Assembly: GCF_020906515.1 (NCBI RefSeq)
Contig: NC_085853.1
Location: forward strand, 2,604,001-2,668,000
Direction: 5' to 3'
DNA: 64,000 bases
Origin: Vanrija pseudolonga
Taxonomy: Eukaryota > Basidiomycota > Tremellomycetes > Trichosporonales > Trichosporonaceae
Under the pieces are notes generated by a model that did not search any database, was not told where the DNA came from, and was given only the letters and a program-made list of their open reading frames with translations. Position 1 is the first letter of the stretch; every line of letters begins with the position of its first letter. The position numbers were made by a program, and so were the translations under genes. This document shows, piece by piece, positions 32,433 through 41,634 of the stretch.

Positions 32433-33458
32433 TCATTCCCCCATGACGACATTGCCGCAACCACCTGCTGAGCAAGAGCAAGTGTACACCTCCTCATCTG
32501 CGTGCAAAGCGGCCTCTCTGCGTCTCTCCTCGACGTCCTCGGGGGACAGTGGGTGGTTGCCCGGCTCGAACGAGAGCCCAGCGGCAAAGATGTCGTCCGG
32601 ATCGTACCGCCCTCGCCCAGCGACGCCGCGCTTGACTCGGCGCGACTCGTACTCGCGATAGCTCTGCATGACGCCGGCGGAGACATACGGCGAGATGCAC
32701 GAGAGGGCGTTGTGTACGCGCTGCGGGACGTGCGCCTCATCCTCGTCACCGTCGCCAGCCTCGGCCTCCTCGTCTGGGCCAAACGGGCAGATGGCGAGCT
32801 CACCCCACTTGCCGACGAGCAGCTCGTACAGCGTACCGCTCCGGTCCAGGCAGTCGAGCATGTTCTGCAGCTCGGCCCGCTGGAGGGCCCGCCACGCTGG
32901 CGAGGTAAAGTTGCCCTTGTGCTCGGCATACGCGGCGCGGAAGCCGGCGTCGGCGGCGTCGGCGGCGTCGGGGTGGGCATCACCCTCATGCTCTCCGTCG
33001 TCGACGCCCCTGCACTTGCCGTCATCCAGAAGGGCAGGGAACCACTCCCTCGCTGCCGCGCGCGATGTGAACCGCCCCGGCCGGGGCGACAGCCCAGCGT
33101 TGAGCACGGCGTCCGGCTTGTGGGGAACACGCTGCCCAACGGCATACGTGACGACGTACCCGTCCAGCGCGTCCGTCTCGGCCTCGAGCGCAGTGTTGAA
33201 GCGCGCCAGCCAGTCCCAGCGTGTCAGCATATCCTTGTAACTCTCGTCCTCTGGCTCCGGGGGCGGGTCGAGGATCTGCACGACGAGCGCGCCGTTGTGG
33301 TCCACTGAGAGTGCGTAGGGGTCGGCCAGGGCATCCAGCGATGCGATGAGGCGCGTGAGGGCGGCGTGCTGGGGGCCCGGGGCTGGGGCGCGGCGCCACA
33401 TTGCGACGAGCGCGAGCGTGACCGCTGCGACGGCGGTAGCTCCGACGAGGGGACGCAT
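32433..33458 (-). CDS. Repeat-family gene C, single-unit paralog
   Basis: Single exon, 341 aa; third member of the family of genes A and B, about 25 kb away and on the opposite strand. The ATG at 33458 starts MRPLVGATAVAAVTLALVAM, a signal anchor aligned with that of gene A; upstream in-frame sequence begins at a TTG and is not used. One full unit follows: HAALTRLIASLDALADPYAL, VDHNGALVVQIL, DAVLNAGLSPRPGRF and SRAAAREWFPALL, then ELQNMLDCLDRSGTLYELLV and RRVKRGVAGRGRYDPDDIFA. The C-terminus is Cys-rich (YTCSCSAGGCG). Gln stands where gene A has its stop. Probably membrane-anchored or secreted; function unknown. Confidence 0.8.
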   Translation of the reverse strand: MRPLVGATAVAAVTLALVAMWRRAPAPGPQHAALTRLIASLDALADPYALSVDHNGALVVQILDPPPEPEDESYKDMLTRWDWLARFNTALEAETDALDGYVVTYAVGQRVPHKPDAVLNAGLSPRPGRFTSRAAAREWFPALLDDGKCRGVDDGEHEGDAHPDAADAADAGFRAAYAEHKGNFTSPAWRALQRAELQNMLDCLDRSGTLYELLVGKWGELAICPFGPDEEAEAGDGDEDEAHVPQRVHNALSCISPYVSAGVMQSYREYESRRVKRGVAGRGRYDPDDIFAAGLSFEPGNHPLSPEDVEERRREAALHADEEVYTCSCSAGGCGNVVMGE

Positions 33459-34132
33459 TGGAGGTGGTGGCCTGGTGGCCTGCTGAGGGCGGAGCCGCCA
33501 GTTCGCCGCGAGTTTAAAAGCTTTTTTGGGTGGCAAATGTCAAGGCGAGCCGCGCTCTGGTTGGTCTACCTCGACCCGCGACGTACGTGGATGCTAGCTG
33601 TGCCTCGCGCGGGAGGGGCACCGGATCCGACACAGAGAAAGGGTGCATGTGTATATGGCGACAAGAAGAGCTCGAAGGTGGGCAGAACGAGCACTGCGTG
33701 GCCTGACATGGAACATGGATGAGGCAGACTCCAGCCGGCCGATTGCCGTCAACGGCCGGCGATAAGGCCGTGCAGCCGTCAACACGAGCCGTCATTATCA
33801 GAGTATCGACTGTCGGGACGCCGAGGTGCAGAGTGGACGGGGTCCAATAATAGCGTCGACGGCGGAGCTCCTGGGTGATGGATATCCGGGGTCCCCTCGC
33901 CGCCCTCGGGGATCTCGGCGACGACCGTGGCGCCGACGCCGAGGTGTAAGTGGACGGCAACGGCTAGATGGCCGTGTGGCTCAACGACATGCTTGCACTC
34001 CGGACCAGTGTAGTGGGTATATAATACAGGCGAGCGAGAGAGCAACAGCACGACCACCAACACAGCAGCCTCGTCATCCTCAGCCTTCGGCGTCTTCATC
34101 AGTTCCACCGCAACCCACAGCACGCCACCACG
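33459..34132. other. Divergent promoter region between gene C and SDR
   Basis: No gene supported. It contains the gene C upstream sequence (GCCACC and a TTTAAA box near 33513-33534) and the SDR TATA box (34018-34024). The CGCCGAGGTG word occurs twice (near 33819 and 33930). Confidence 0.45.
34018..34024 (+). promoter_or_regulatory. TATA box of the SDR gene
   Basis: TATATAA, 109 bases before the ATG at 34133. Confidence 0.6.
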
Positions 34133-35044
34133 ATGAAAGTCTTCATGACCGGCGCCTCGGGCTACATCGGCACGCACCTGACCCGCGAGCTCGTCGCACA
34201 CGGGCACACCGTCACTGGCCTAGTACGCTCCGCCGCCTCTGCCGCCATCGTGACCGCCAACGGCGGCACGCCCGTCCTCGGCACCGGCGTGCCCGCCACC
34301 GACCTGCCGCTCATCGTGCAGCACGCGCGAGCAGCCGACGCGACGTACCACCTGGCCTTTGACCACAGCTTTACCGACTTTCTCGGCGGGTGTGCCGCCG
34401 AGGCGGCGGTTGTCGACGCCGTCGGCAACGCGTACGAGGGCACCGACAAGATCCTCCTCATGACTTCCGCGACGGGGGTTGCGCCTCACTACGACCCGAC
34501 GACCGAGGACGACAGCGCGGAGGGCAGCCCGAACCCGCGCCGCGTCACCGAGCTGACGGCCGAGCGCTGGGCCACGCGCGGGAACCGTGTCGGCATCGTG
34601 CGCCTCCCGCCCATCACGCACGGCGGGGCCGACATGGGCGGCGGCGCGTTTGTGCTGCGGCTTATCCGCGCCGCGCGGGCCGCCAACGTCGCAGCGTATA
34701 TCGGCGACGGGCGCTGGCCCGCGGTACACGTCGCCGAAGCGGTGAGCGTGTACCGCCTCGCGCTGGACCACGTCACGCCCGGGACGATCGCGCGCTTCCA
34801 CCCCGTCGCGGACGAGGGAGTGCCCATCAAGGAGATCATGGGCGTCATTGCTGCCCATGAGGGCCTCCAGACCAAGAGCGTCACCCCCGAGGAGGGCGCC
34901 GAGATCTTTGGCTTCATTGCTGGCCTGCTGGCGATGGACAACCGCTCGACTAGCACCAAGACTCAGGAGGTGCTCGGATGGAAGCCGACCATGCCTGGTC
35001 TCCTTGACGAGCTCCGCGCAGGCAAGTACTTTGACTCGGCGTAG
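34133..35044 (+). CDS. NAD(P)-binding SDR-type epimerase/reductase (atypical)
   Basis: Single exon, 303 aa. The N-terminal VFMTGASGYIGTHLTREL is the extended/atypical SDR nucleotide-binding motif T-G-x-x-G-x-[IL]-G. The domain continues through LLMTSATGV to the substrate-side VGIVRLPPITHGG and DGRWPAVHVAEAVSVY blocks typical of NAD-dependent epimerase-like proteins. The Y-x-x-x-K catalytic pair is not seen where expected; that stretch reads RRVTELTAERW. It may be a non-classical reductase or a regulatory NAD(P) sensor. Cytosolic (no signal). It faces gene C across a shared upstream region. Confidence 0.85.
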   Translation: MKVFMTGASGYIGTHLTRELVAHGHTVTGLVRSAASAAIVTANGGTPVLGTGVPATDLPLIVQHARAADATYHLAFDHSFTDFLGGCAAEAAVVDAVGNAYEGTDKILLMTSATGVAPHYDPTTEDDSAEGSPNPRRVTELTAERWATRGNRVGIVRLPPITHGGADMGGGAFVLRLIRAARAANVAAYIGDGRWPAVHVAEAVSVYRLALDHVTPGTIARFHPVADEGVPIKEIMGVIAAHEGLQTKSVTPEEGAEIFGFIAGLLAMDNRSTSTKTQEVLGWKPTMPGLLDELRAGKYFDSA

Positions 35045-35187
35045 AGTGCTCTGTTAGTGTATCTCTTGGATGCAAGTCTGTCATCTTCTCCATACACGGA
35101 CTGACTCGCTCGACGCTATAGCACACTGCCTTGAGTCAGCACCACGGACAGAGCTCGTCCACTTACCCACGCCAGCACCTCCACCAA

Positions 35188-35199
35188 CCCCCCCCCCCC
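35188..35199. repeat. Poly-C tract
   Basis: Twelve C just beyond the stop codon of the minus-strand GST gene. Confidence 0.8.
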
Positions 35200-35214
35200 A
35201 CTCCCCACCCCCGC

Positions 35215-35853
35215 CTAGTCGATAGGAAGCATCACCACGTCCTGGTACGCCTTGCGCTTCTGCAAGTCGTTGTACCAGCGCTCGAGGTTGGGGAGGTTGG
35301 GCCGCTCGACGGGGAGGTTGAAGTAGGTGTAGATGAAGCAGCCGAGGGGGATGTCGCCGACGCCAAACTCGCTGCCGGAGAGGTACTGCGTCTTGGCCAG
35401 CTGGGCGTCGACGATCGCCATGAGCTTGTTGACCTTGGCGAGGTTGCCGTTGATGAGCTCCATGTCGCGCTCGGCGGGCGCGGTGCGGAAGAAGCCCCAG
35501 AAGACGTCGCGGTACACGCCGGCAAAGGTGCTCGACGTCCAGTCCATCCACTTGTCGCCCTCGGCGCGGGTGCGCGCGCTCGCGGGCCACAGCTCGGGGT
35601 GGCCGCTGGACGCGGCGTACTCGGCCGCCAGGTAGCGCACGATCGCGTTCGACTCCCACAGCACAAAGTCGCCGTCCTGCAGCGTCGGGATGACGCCGTT
35701 CGGGTTCAGCGCGAGGTACTCGGGCGTGTTGTTCACCCCGTGCTGCAGGCCGGCGAGGACGTGCTTGTACTTGAGCCCCAGCTCGGCCGCGATCCACAGC
35801 GCCTTCTTGACATTGTTCGAGTTGGGCCGGCCCCAGATGGTGATGCTGGTCAT
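35215..35853 (-). CDS. Glutathione S-transferase (theta/Ure2-like class)
   Basis: Single exon, 212 aa, the usual GST size. Thioredoxin-like N-domain: ITIWGRPNSNNVKKALW (the Ser/Asn at the head of the first helix would contact glutathione), NPNGVIPTLQDGDFVLWESN with the cis-Pro in VIPTL and the Glu-Ser-Asn that binds the gamma-glutamyl group. All-helical C-domain with FGVGDIPLGCFIY and LERWYNDL. The ATG at 35853 is chosen because it opens directly onto the first beta strand; the frame runs on upstream without family similarity. Conjugates electrophiles to glutathione; cytosolic. Confidence 0.92.
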   Translation of the reverse strand: MTSITIWGRPNSNNVKKALWIAAELGLKYKHVLAGLQHGVNNTPEYLALNPNGVIPTLQDGDFVLWESNAIVRYLAAEYAASSGHPELWPASARTRAEGDKWMDWTSSTFAGVYRDVFWGFFRTAPAERDMELINGNLAKVNKLMAIVDAQLAKTQYLSGSEFGVGDIPLGCFIYTYFNLPVERPNLPNLERWYNDLQKRKAYQDVVMLPID

Positions 35854-36309
35854 GGTTGTGGTGGTGATGTGGGGGGAGTGGAATGTTGTTGACTCGGCCT
35901 TTATGGGGGCGGCCGTCCACTCTGTCCTTGACATCATTGCCGCGATGCCGTGGCGGCTGGGACCGCCGCCGGAGTAGGTCAGCCGCGACGGGGCCTCGGT
36001 GCGGCGGTCGGCTGCTTCGGCGACCCGCCGAGAGGCACCACGTGGGGTGCATCCTGGACAGCTGGATAGCGCCGCTACCCTTCCACGCCTCGGGACAATG
36101 CACCCTGCGTCCTGCGTGCTACTCATCGCTCCCGAATACAGAAATGTCCATCGGGGGGTACATAATCTACTACAAGACCGCCGGCATCGTGTGTGCGGCA
36201 GTCGAGAGGTGGCAGCGGGCGGGGCGGTGTGCACACTCCGAAGGGCTCTGCCCCATGACGGGCCTACAATCGCCCGCCCTGCTCGCTCGCTTCCTCGCCG
36301 ACGCCACGC
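35854..36309. other. Intergenic, GST promoter and GH17 3' flank
   Basis: No gene supported. A CATAAAGG-like TATA box lies about 45 bases upstream of the GST ATG on the minus strand. Confidence 0.4.
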
Positions 36310-37843
36310 TTAACACGTGGGGATGGTGAGAGGCTGCTTGAGGTTGCGGTCCTTGTCAAACAGGCCCCAGTAGGGCTCGACGCCGCCGTAGATCTCCTTC
36401 CACGGCTGGTCAAAGCCCTCAAAGTAAAAGTACTCGGTGCCGTTGGCGTTGGCCTGGCAGATGTACGTGTCCAGGAAGGCTGCGGGGGGTGTCAGTCCGG
36501 TCGTCGTCCGAGTTGTGGTGTCACTTACTCTGGAGGTCGCTCATGCCGGCCTGGGCACCGCCAAGGGTCAAGAACTTGGTCTCGTTGGCGCTCGTGGGCC
36601 AGCCAGTCTCGGCGAGGTACATGTTGGGTTTGTTAGGCGCCTGGGCGGCGACCTGGACGTTGTTCTCGTCAAAGTACGACCAGGTCCACGCGGCCGCCTG
36701 CGAGGCAGGGAGCTTGCCGAACCACGGGTGGACGTTGGACATGAAGAAGTCGATCTTGGTAGCCATTGTGGTGGAGAAGACGGAGCCCGCGTCGCCGGTG
36801 CCGACGGGGATGTGCTTCTTGAGGTTCATGCCCTGCAGCGTAGAGTTGAACGTCTGGATACGCTGCGAGAGGTAGTTGAGCGCCGTGGTGTACGCCGCGC
36901 CAGAGGTCACCGAGCCGACCTGGTTGAGCATGTACTCGTTGCCGACGGCGATCTGGTTGGTGTCAGTGGGGCTCTCACTTGCGGTTGCGCCACTTACACC
37001 GTCAACGATCTCGGCGCCATACTTGGTAATCGCGTCCGTCAGGTTGTTCATCTGGTACGTGAAGATGGTGTCGTCGTCGTTGACATAGATGGCGGGGTAC
37101 ACGGTCATGTTGACGCCCGTGTCCTTGATCGCCTGCATGACGAGGGCCGTGACGTTGCAGTTGGCCGAGTAGAGGCGGAGGCGGGTCGTGAGCTGCGACA
37201 GGATCTGAATGTCCTTGGTCACATCGGCCTGCTTGGCACCACACATTGGTGGCACAGCGCCCTGGAGCGAGGCGTTAGCACAGTCGGGGGATCAGAGGCC
37301 GGCCGAAGGGGGTGGCGGGCTGGCCACTGTTGAGCGCGCCTCGGTACGCCTCAACAGCGCCACGAGGGCCACCTCGAAACGCCCACTCCGCCCCGCGCGT
37401 CCCAAACAAACACTCACCTCGGGGTCGTACGCCATGCCCCAGAAGACCTTGTGCAGACGGTCGTCCTTGGCAAAGTTGCCACCCGAGCCGCTGCCACCGC
37501 CGCTTCCGCTCCCTCCCGAGCCCGAGCTGCCGCCATTGCTGTCCTTCTTCTTGTTGTTCTGGCTGACGACCACGCCGGCCACGACGCCGGCAATGATGGC
37601 GGCGAGCAGCACCGCACCGCCGATCCACCACCACTTCTTCTTGCTGCCGCTCTTGGCCGCGCCGGCGCTGCTGCCATAGTACGCATTGTCGTACTGCTCC
37701 TTGCGGCCGCCGTTGACGAGGTTGGAGCCAGACTCCTGTGCCCAGATCTCATCGGCCGTCATGTGGTGCTGGCCTGAAGGCTGCGCATAGCCATTGTTGC
37801 CGTACGCGCTGTTCTGCTGTCCGCCGTACTGGTTGTAGGCCAT
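36310..37843 (-). CDS. Membrane-anchored GH17 beta-1,3-glucanase
   Basis: Cell-wall glucan-modifying glycoside hydrolase, family 17. Exons 37843-37418, 37261-36998, 36952-36529 and 36479-36310; 427 aa. The N-terminus is a cytosolic Gln/Tyr/Gly-rich tail, then a type II transmembrane segment (WWIGGAVLLAAIIAGVVAGV), a Ser/Gly linker and the catalytic domain beginning KVFWGMAYDPE. The acid Glu is in IAVGNEYM (assembled by a 45-nt frame-neutral intron, 36997-36953) and the nucleophile Glu in MYLAETGWPT. It ends GLFDKDRNLKQPLTIPTC. Similar to the membrane-anchored Scw/Bgl-type enzymes of basidiomycetes; likely works at the plasma membrane/wall interface. Confidence 0.92.
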
Positions 37844-38920
37844 TATGGGGTTTTAGGAGAGAAGAAAGGTCGTTCTAGAGAGTGGAAGGAGTCGTCGTGC
37901 CGTGTCGTGTCGTTCTGTATACACACAAAGAGTCAACTCGCCGTCAATGGTCGAGGTCGAGAGCAATGCAGTGAGAATGAGTGAATGAAGAGTCTAGGTT
38001 GGAGCAGGACCTGTTCACACTCTATACACGGCTGCATGCCGTTGCTGCCCCAGCTGACTCCCCCCTTGCCTGTTTGCTTGGCGACAGAGTTCCAACCCAC
38101 CCAGCATCTCACGCACCCTCGAAACGGGCAGAGAGGGACAGAGGGGAGGGGGCAGGGTGCCTCGTGCCAAGACACGGAGGACCCTAAGAAAAAGTGTCTT
38201 GACGCTTCACGCCCCCACCCGTCATTCCTCCCACCCGCCTCACAGCTTTTCTTGGTACGCAGCAAGCATAAGACTGTGCACGCTGCTGCCAAGGCCACTT
38301 CCCTACTGATTCCATGTCGCTGAACGTCATTCTTGATGGCTTGGAGCATGTCATTGATGGCGGGTGGTGGGTGGGATAATTGGCTTTTTGGTGACCTCGC
38401 TTTGCGCGTTGTTGTCGCGCTCCAGCTCTCACTCTCTCCCCTAGAGGCAGTGGCCGTCCCCGTCGGTTTAGAATTTCCTCCGCTAGTCACATTTCTGTAG
38501 TGTGTCAACAAGGAATGCTAGACGACGCGTTCGTGGCATGCAGCGCTTGTGGCTCGACGGCGCGTGTAGAGCGACCGCAGATCGACATCAGTGACGCTGC
38601 GAACTGATCTGCGCGACAATCTCGATAGCAGTTGATATCTTGATCTGAGAACGCGCACATGGCCTTGATCAGAGTGCTGCACACCCTCTCTCTCTCCCCT
38701 ACCGTTCAGATCGGCCGCCGAGCACACGACCCCTGACCACAACAGTCATCCGCCCTGCAGCCCCACATCATGTGTATCCCCGCTCTCACCCCGGTGACAT
38801 GTTGTGTGGACGGCAACCACGCTGTGTTGCTCTAGGGCGCGTGCGACGTGCTGCAGGACGATGGCAGTATTGTTCTGACCCGCTTTGGCCTCTTGACGCT
38901 TCCTGGCCACATCACTCACC
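37844..38920. other. Intergenic, 1.1 kb divergent promoter region
   Basis: Between the GH17 gene (minus) and a methyltransferase (plus). Frames are short and not family-like; no repeat or RNA recognised. Confidence 0.4.
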
Positions 38921-39977
38921 ATGACACGCGACAACGACGTCGTCTTCGGCCTGGCCAACGTCCCAGAGAGCGAGACGCGCGCGTACCACTCGGACAAGGA
39001 CGTGAGGAGGCGTGACTTGACGAGGCTTACCCTCGCAGAGCATCTACCCTCTGCCGGCGGATACGGCAGAGAGCGACCGCCTCACGCTACAGCACAAGCT
39101 CATCGTTGGGCTGTTTGGCGGCCTCCTCCAGCCCCCAGTGAAAGAGCACCTCGAGTCGCGCAAGCATCCTGCAGTAGTCGACGTCGGGTGTGGCCCCGGT
39201 GACTGGATCAAGGTGGGTAAGCCGTGCCCGATCCCAGCTCACGACAGGACGTCAAGGCCGCGTATCCACACGTCGTGTGCGCCGCGACGGACTTTGCCCC
39301 GACGTTCGTCGACGACCCTCGCACGCCCGTCACATTTGACCATGGCAACGTCCTCAAGCAGCTGCCGTACCCCGACGGCCAGTTCGACATCACACATATG
39401 CGCATGATGGTCGCGGCGCTGCGGGTGAGTCTGCGTCGTGACCGCACTGACCCCGGCTAGGCCGACGAGTGGCCGCGTGCCATTGCAGAGGTCATTCGCG
39501 TCACGAAGCCCGGGGGCTGGATCCAGCTCACCGAGCTCGAGCTCAAGTTCCACGCGCCAAAGGCCATCACCGGCGCGACAAAGGAGCTCGAGGACGAGAG
39601 TGAGTGGCGTTGCCGGTCTCCCTGCCCCGCTAACGCAACCAGGCCAGGAAAAGTTCTTTGGCGCAAGGCAGACAGAGTACTTTGCCGCCCACCGCCTCCC
39701 GCAGTACCTCACTATGGCAGGGCTGCCGTCCGCCAGCGTGCAGGTCAAGCGCGGTTACTGGGACCGCTCAGACGTCGGCGGAGCGGGCGAGGCCGCGTTC
39801 AACAGCTACTATGCGGTCATGCAGTCCCTCGCGCCGGTACTGGCCAGCTTGACGGGCCGCTCGGTCGCCTACGAGCGCGACCGCGCATCCCAGGCAATGG
39901 TGGACGGCGAGGCGCAGGATGTGTGGATGAACTGGGTCACTGTGTGGGCGAGGAAGCCTGAGGCTGGGGAGCTGTAG
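38921..39977 (+). CDS. SAM-dependent methyltransferase, paralog 1
   Basis: Five exons: 38921-39001, 39039-39212, 39248-39424, 39461-39599 and 39643-39977; 301 aa. Class I methyltransferase fold: motif I VVDVGCGPGDWIK, an acidic residue after the second strand (CAATDFAP), GNVLKQLPYPDGQFDITHMR (motif III/post) and AIAEVIRVTKPGGWIQLTE. Substrate unknown; the broad type resembles small-molecule methyltransferases of fungal clusters (LaeA/TAM-like). The second and third introns are at the same codons and phases as in the paralog at 43029, so the two arose by duplication. Confidence 0.88.
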
Positions 39978-40417
39978 GGGAGGAGGTATCCGTAGAACAA
40001 ATACAGGTTGTATATACACACGACGAGCAACGTCTGAAGCGCTCGACGCAGCCACAAGTGCCACTGCGCCACAGACGACGCGACTGCTGCCATAGAACAC
40101 CTCGAATCGCTGCTTCTGCGTCATGTGCGCGGCGCGCAACGATGCCTCAGCCAAAACTCGCCGGCCGGAGGTGGGTGTTGGTGCCATGCCGTAACTGCGC
40201 CGGGCTGCCAAGGTTCCTTGCGTCATCAGGCCATCCACAACAACGCTCCACTATCCACCCCTCCCACCTCGCACCTTTTGTCTCTCTGAGGTCATATGCC
40301 AAGATGCTACGAGGTGGAGCGTGCGCTCGTCGAGACGTTTGTTGCCAGTGGCCACCACGAGCGAGACCAGCTAAATAGGTGGGCCGCAGGTGTTCGCACC
40401 CCACACCCACACCCACC
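39978..40417. other. Intergenic
   Basis: No gene supported; 3' flank of methyltransferase 1 and promoter of the next plus-strand gene. Confidence 0.4.
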
Positions 40418-41179
40418 ATGAACACCTGCACGTTCAACTACTCTACCAGCATCGTTCAGTCATGCTGTACGACTGCCAACATGTCCATCTCGGCGGGGAG
40501 CACATCTGTGACCTGCGGGGTGGCCGACGCCGCGATGGAGAGCTTTGGGCGCTGCCTCGCCTCCAACGGGGTGTACCAGCAGCTGTGCGTCACCGACTCG
40601 CGCGCGGCAAAGCCCTCAAGTAGCGCAAGACGAGCCTCCCTCGGCCCGCTGCCCCTCTTCTTGCTCGTTCTGGCGTGCTTCGCAGCCGTCGTACATGCCG
40701 ATGAGGCGGCAGCACCGCGCCGGATCCACCCCCGCGCAAGCCCACCACAACAGTTGCCAAAGTGCACCCGCTTCGACATGGACAAGGACCGCGACCACTG
40801 GCTCACGAACGCCACGACAGCGCGGCAGCCCGTGTCCGACAAGGTCGCGTGCACCGCCGCGCCGTGCGCGCTGGAAGCGACGACAGCGGCAGTCTTCACG
40901 CTCCAGTTCCTGCCGCCCCTCAACGCGAGCGCCGAGATCGACGCGTCTGGCGCCGCGGGGATTGTCAAGGCCGTGGGAGGGAGCTACAACGCCAGCGCGA
41001 CGTCCAGCGTCGGCAAAGGGTTCTTTCTGCCGTCGGGGGTGAGCGGGTACATCGAGGCGTTCGCGCTCGCGGCCAGCGTACCCGGTGTGTTCCGCCAGTG
41101 CTCTGACGGAGGCGAATATGCTGGCTCTGTGGTCGTGCCCGACGCTGAGAGTGTCTCGCGAAGGGTCGTGTTTGAGTAG
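40418..41179 (+). CDS. Cys-rich protein with internal membrane segment
   Basis: Single exon, 253 aa, unrecognised. The first 70 residues are Cys-rich without a leading signal peptide (MNTCTFNYSTSIVQSCCTT, then six-Cys-like spacing TCG, RCL, LCV). A strong hydrophobic segment follows at about residues 75-95 (LGPLPLFLLVLACFAAVVHA), ending in a signal-peptidase-like A-x-A. The remaining 150 residues contain N-x-[ST] glycosylation sites (NAT, NAS twice) and no clear fold. Either one single-pass protein with both sides folded, or two units fused in one frame where the second half once began with its own signal peptide. Confidence 0.65.
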   Translation: MNTCTFNYSTSIVQSCCTTANMSISAGSTSVTCGVADAAMESFGRCLASNGVYQQLCVTDSRAAKPSSSARRASLGPLPLFLLVLACFAAVVHADEAAAPRRIHPRASPPQQLPKCTRFDMDKDRDHWLTNATTARQPVSDKVACTAAPCALEATTAAVFTLQFLPPLNASAEIDASGAAGIVKAVGGSYNASATSSVGKGFFLPSGVSGYIEAFALAASVPGVFRQCSDGGEYAGSVVVPDAESVSRRVVFE

Positions 41180-41634
41180 CTTCATAGAGATTTTGTTGAT
41201 GCGAGACGTCCTGCACAGCCGAGATAAGCCAAGCCAGTCGCCGAGGGGTTGTGCCTGCCACTTTGCGGCCTGTCCTGATCGAACAGCCTGCTATAGGCGA
41301 TGCAAGGGTGCGAAGATTGCTGCTCAAAGCTTGCATCCTTGACGCTGTTGTGTGACCCACTCTCGATTGCAGGGTTGCCTGCCCGTGTCCGTCTCCGTTC
41401 CGCGGGTGCCATTAAGGCGGCAGGCAGGCCGTTGTTTACGCGTCGTACATGCAACCTTGCCTTTGCTCGGCTTGACCCACCTCCCACCTTGCCTTGGTTT
41501 CACCATGCCCGCTCTTGACCGCCTGACCGCTGCAGTGCTCCACTAGCATTTCTTGGCTCTTGAAGCCAGCCCACTGCTGCATCTTACTACTTACGCTTAC
41601 ACCTCTTTATAATCTGCTCGTGTGCCTCTCAAGC
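41180..41634. other. Intergenic
   Basis: No gene supported. A TTTATAAT word at 41606-41612 lies only 25 bases before the next ATG, which is too close for a standard fungal TATA box. Confidence 0.4.
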
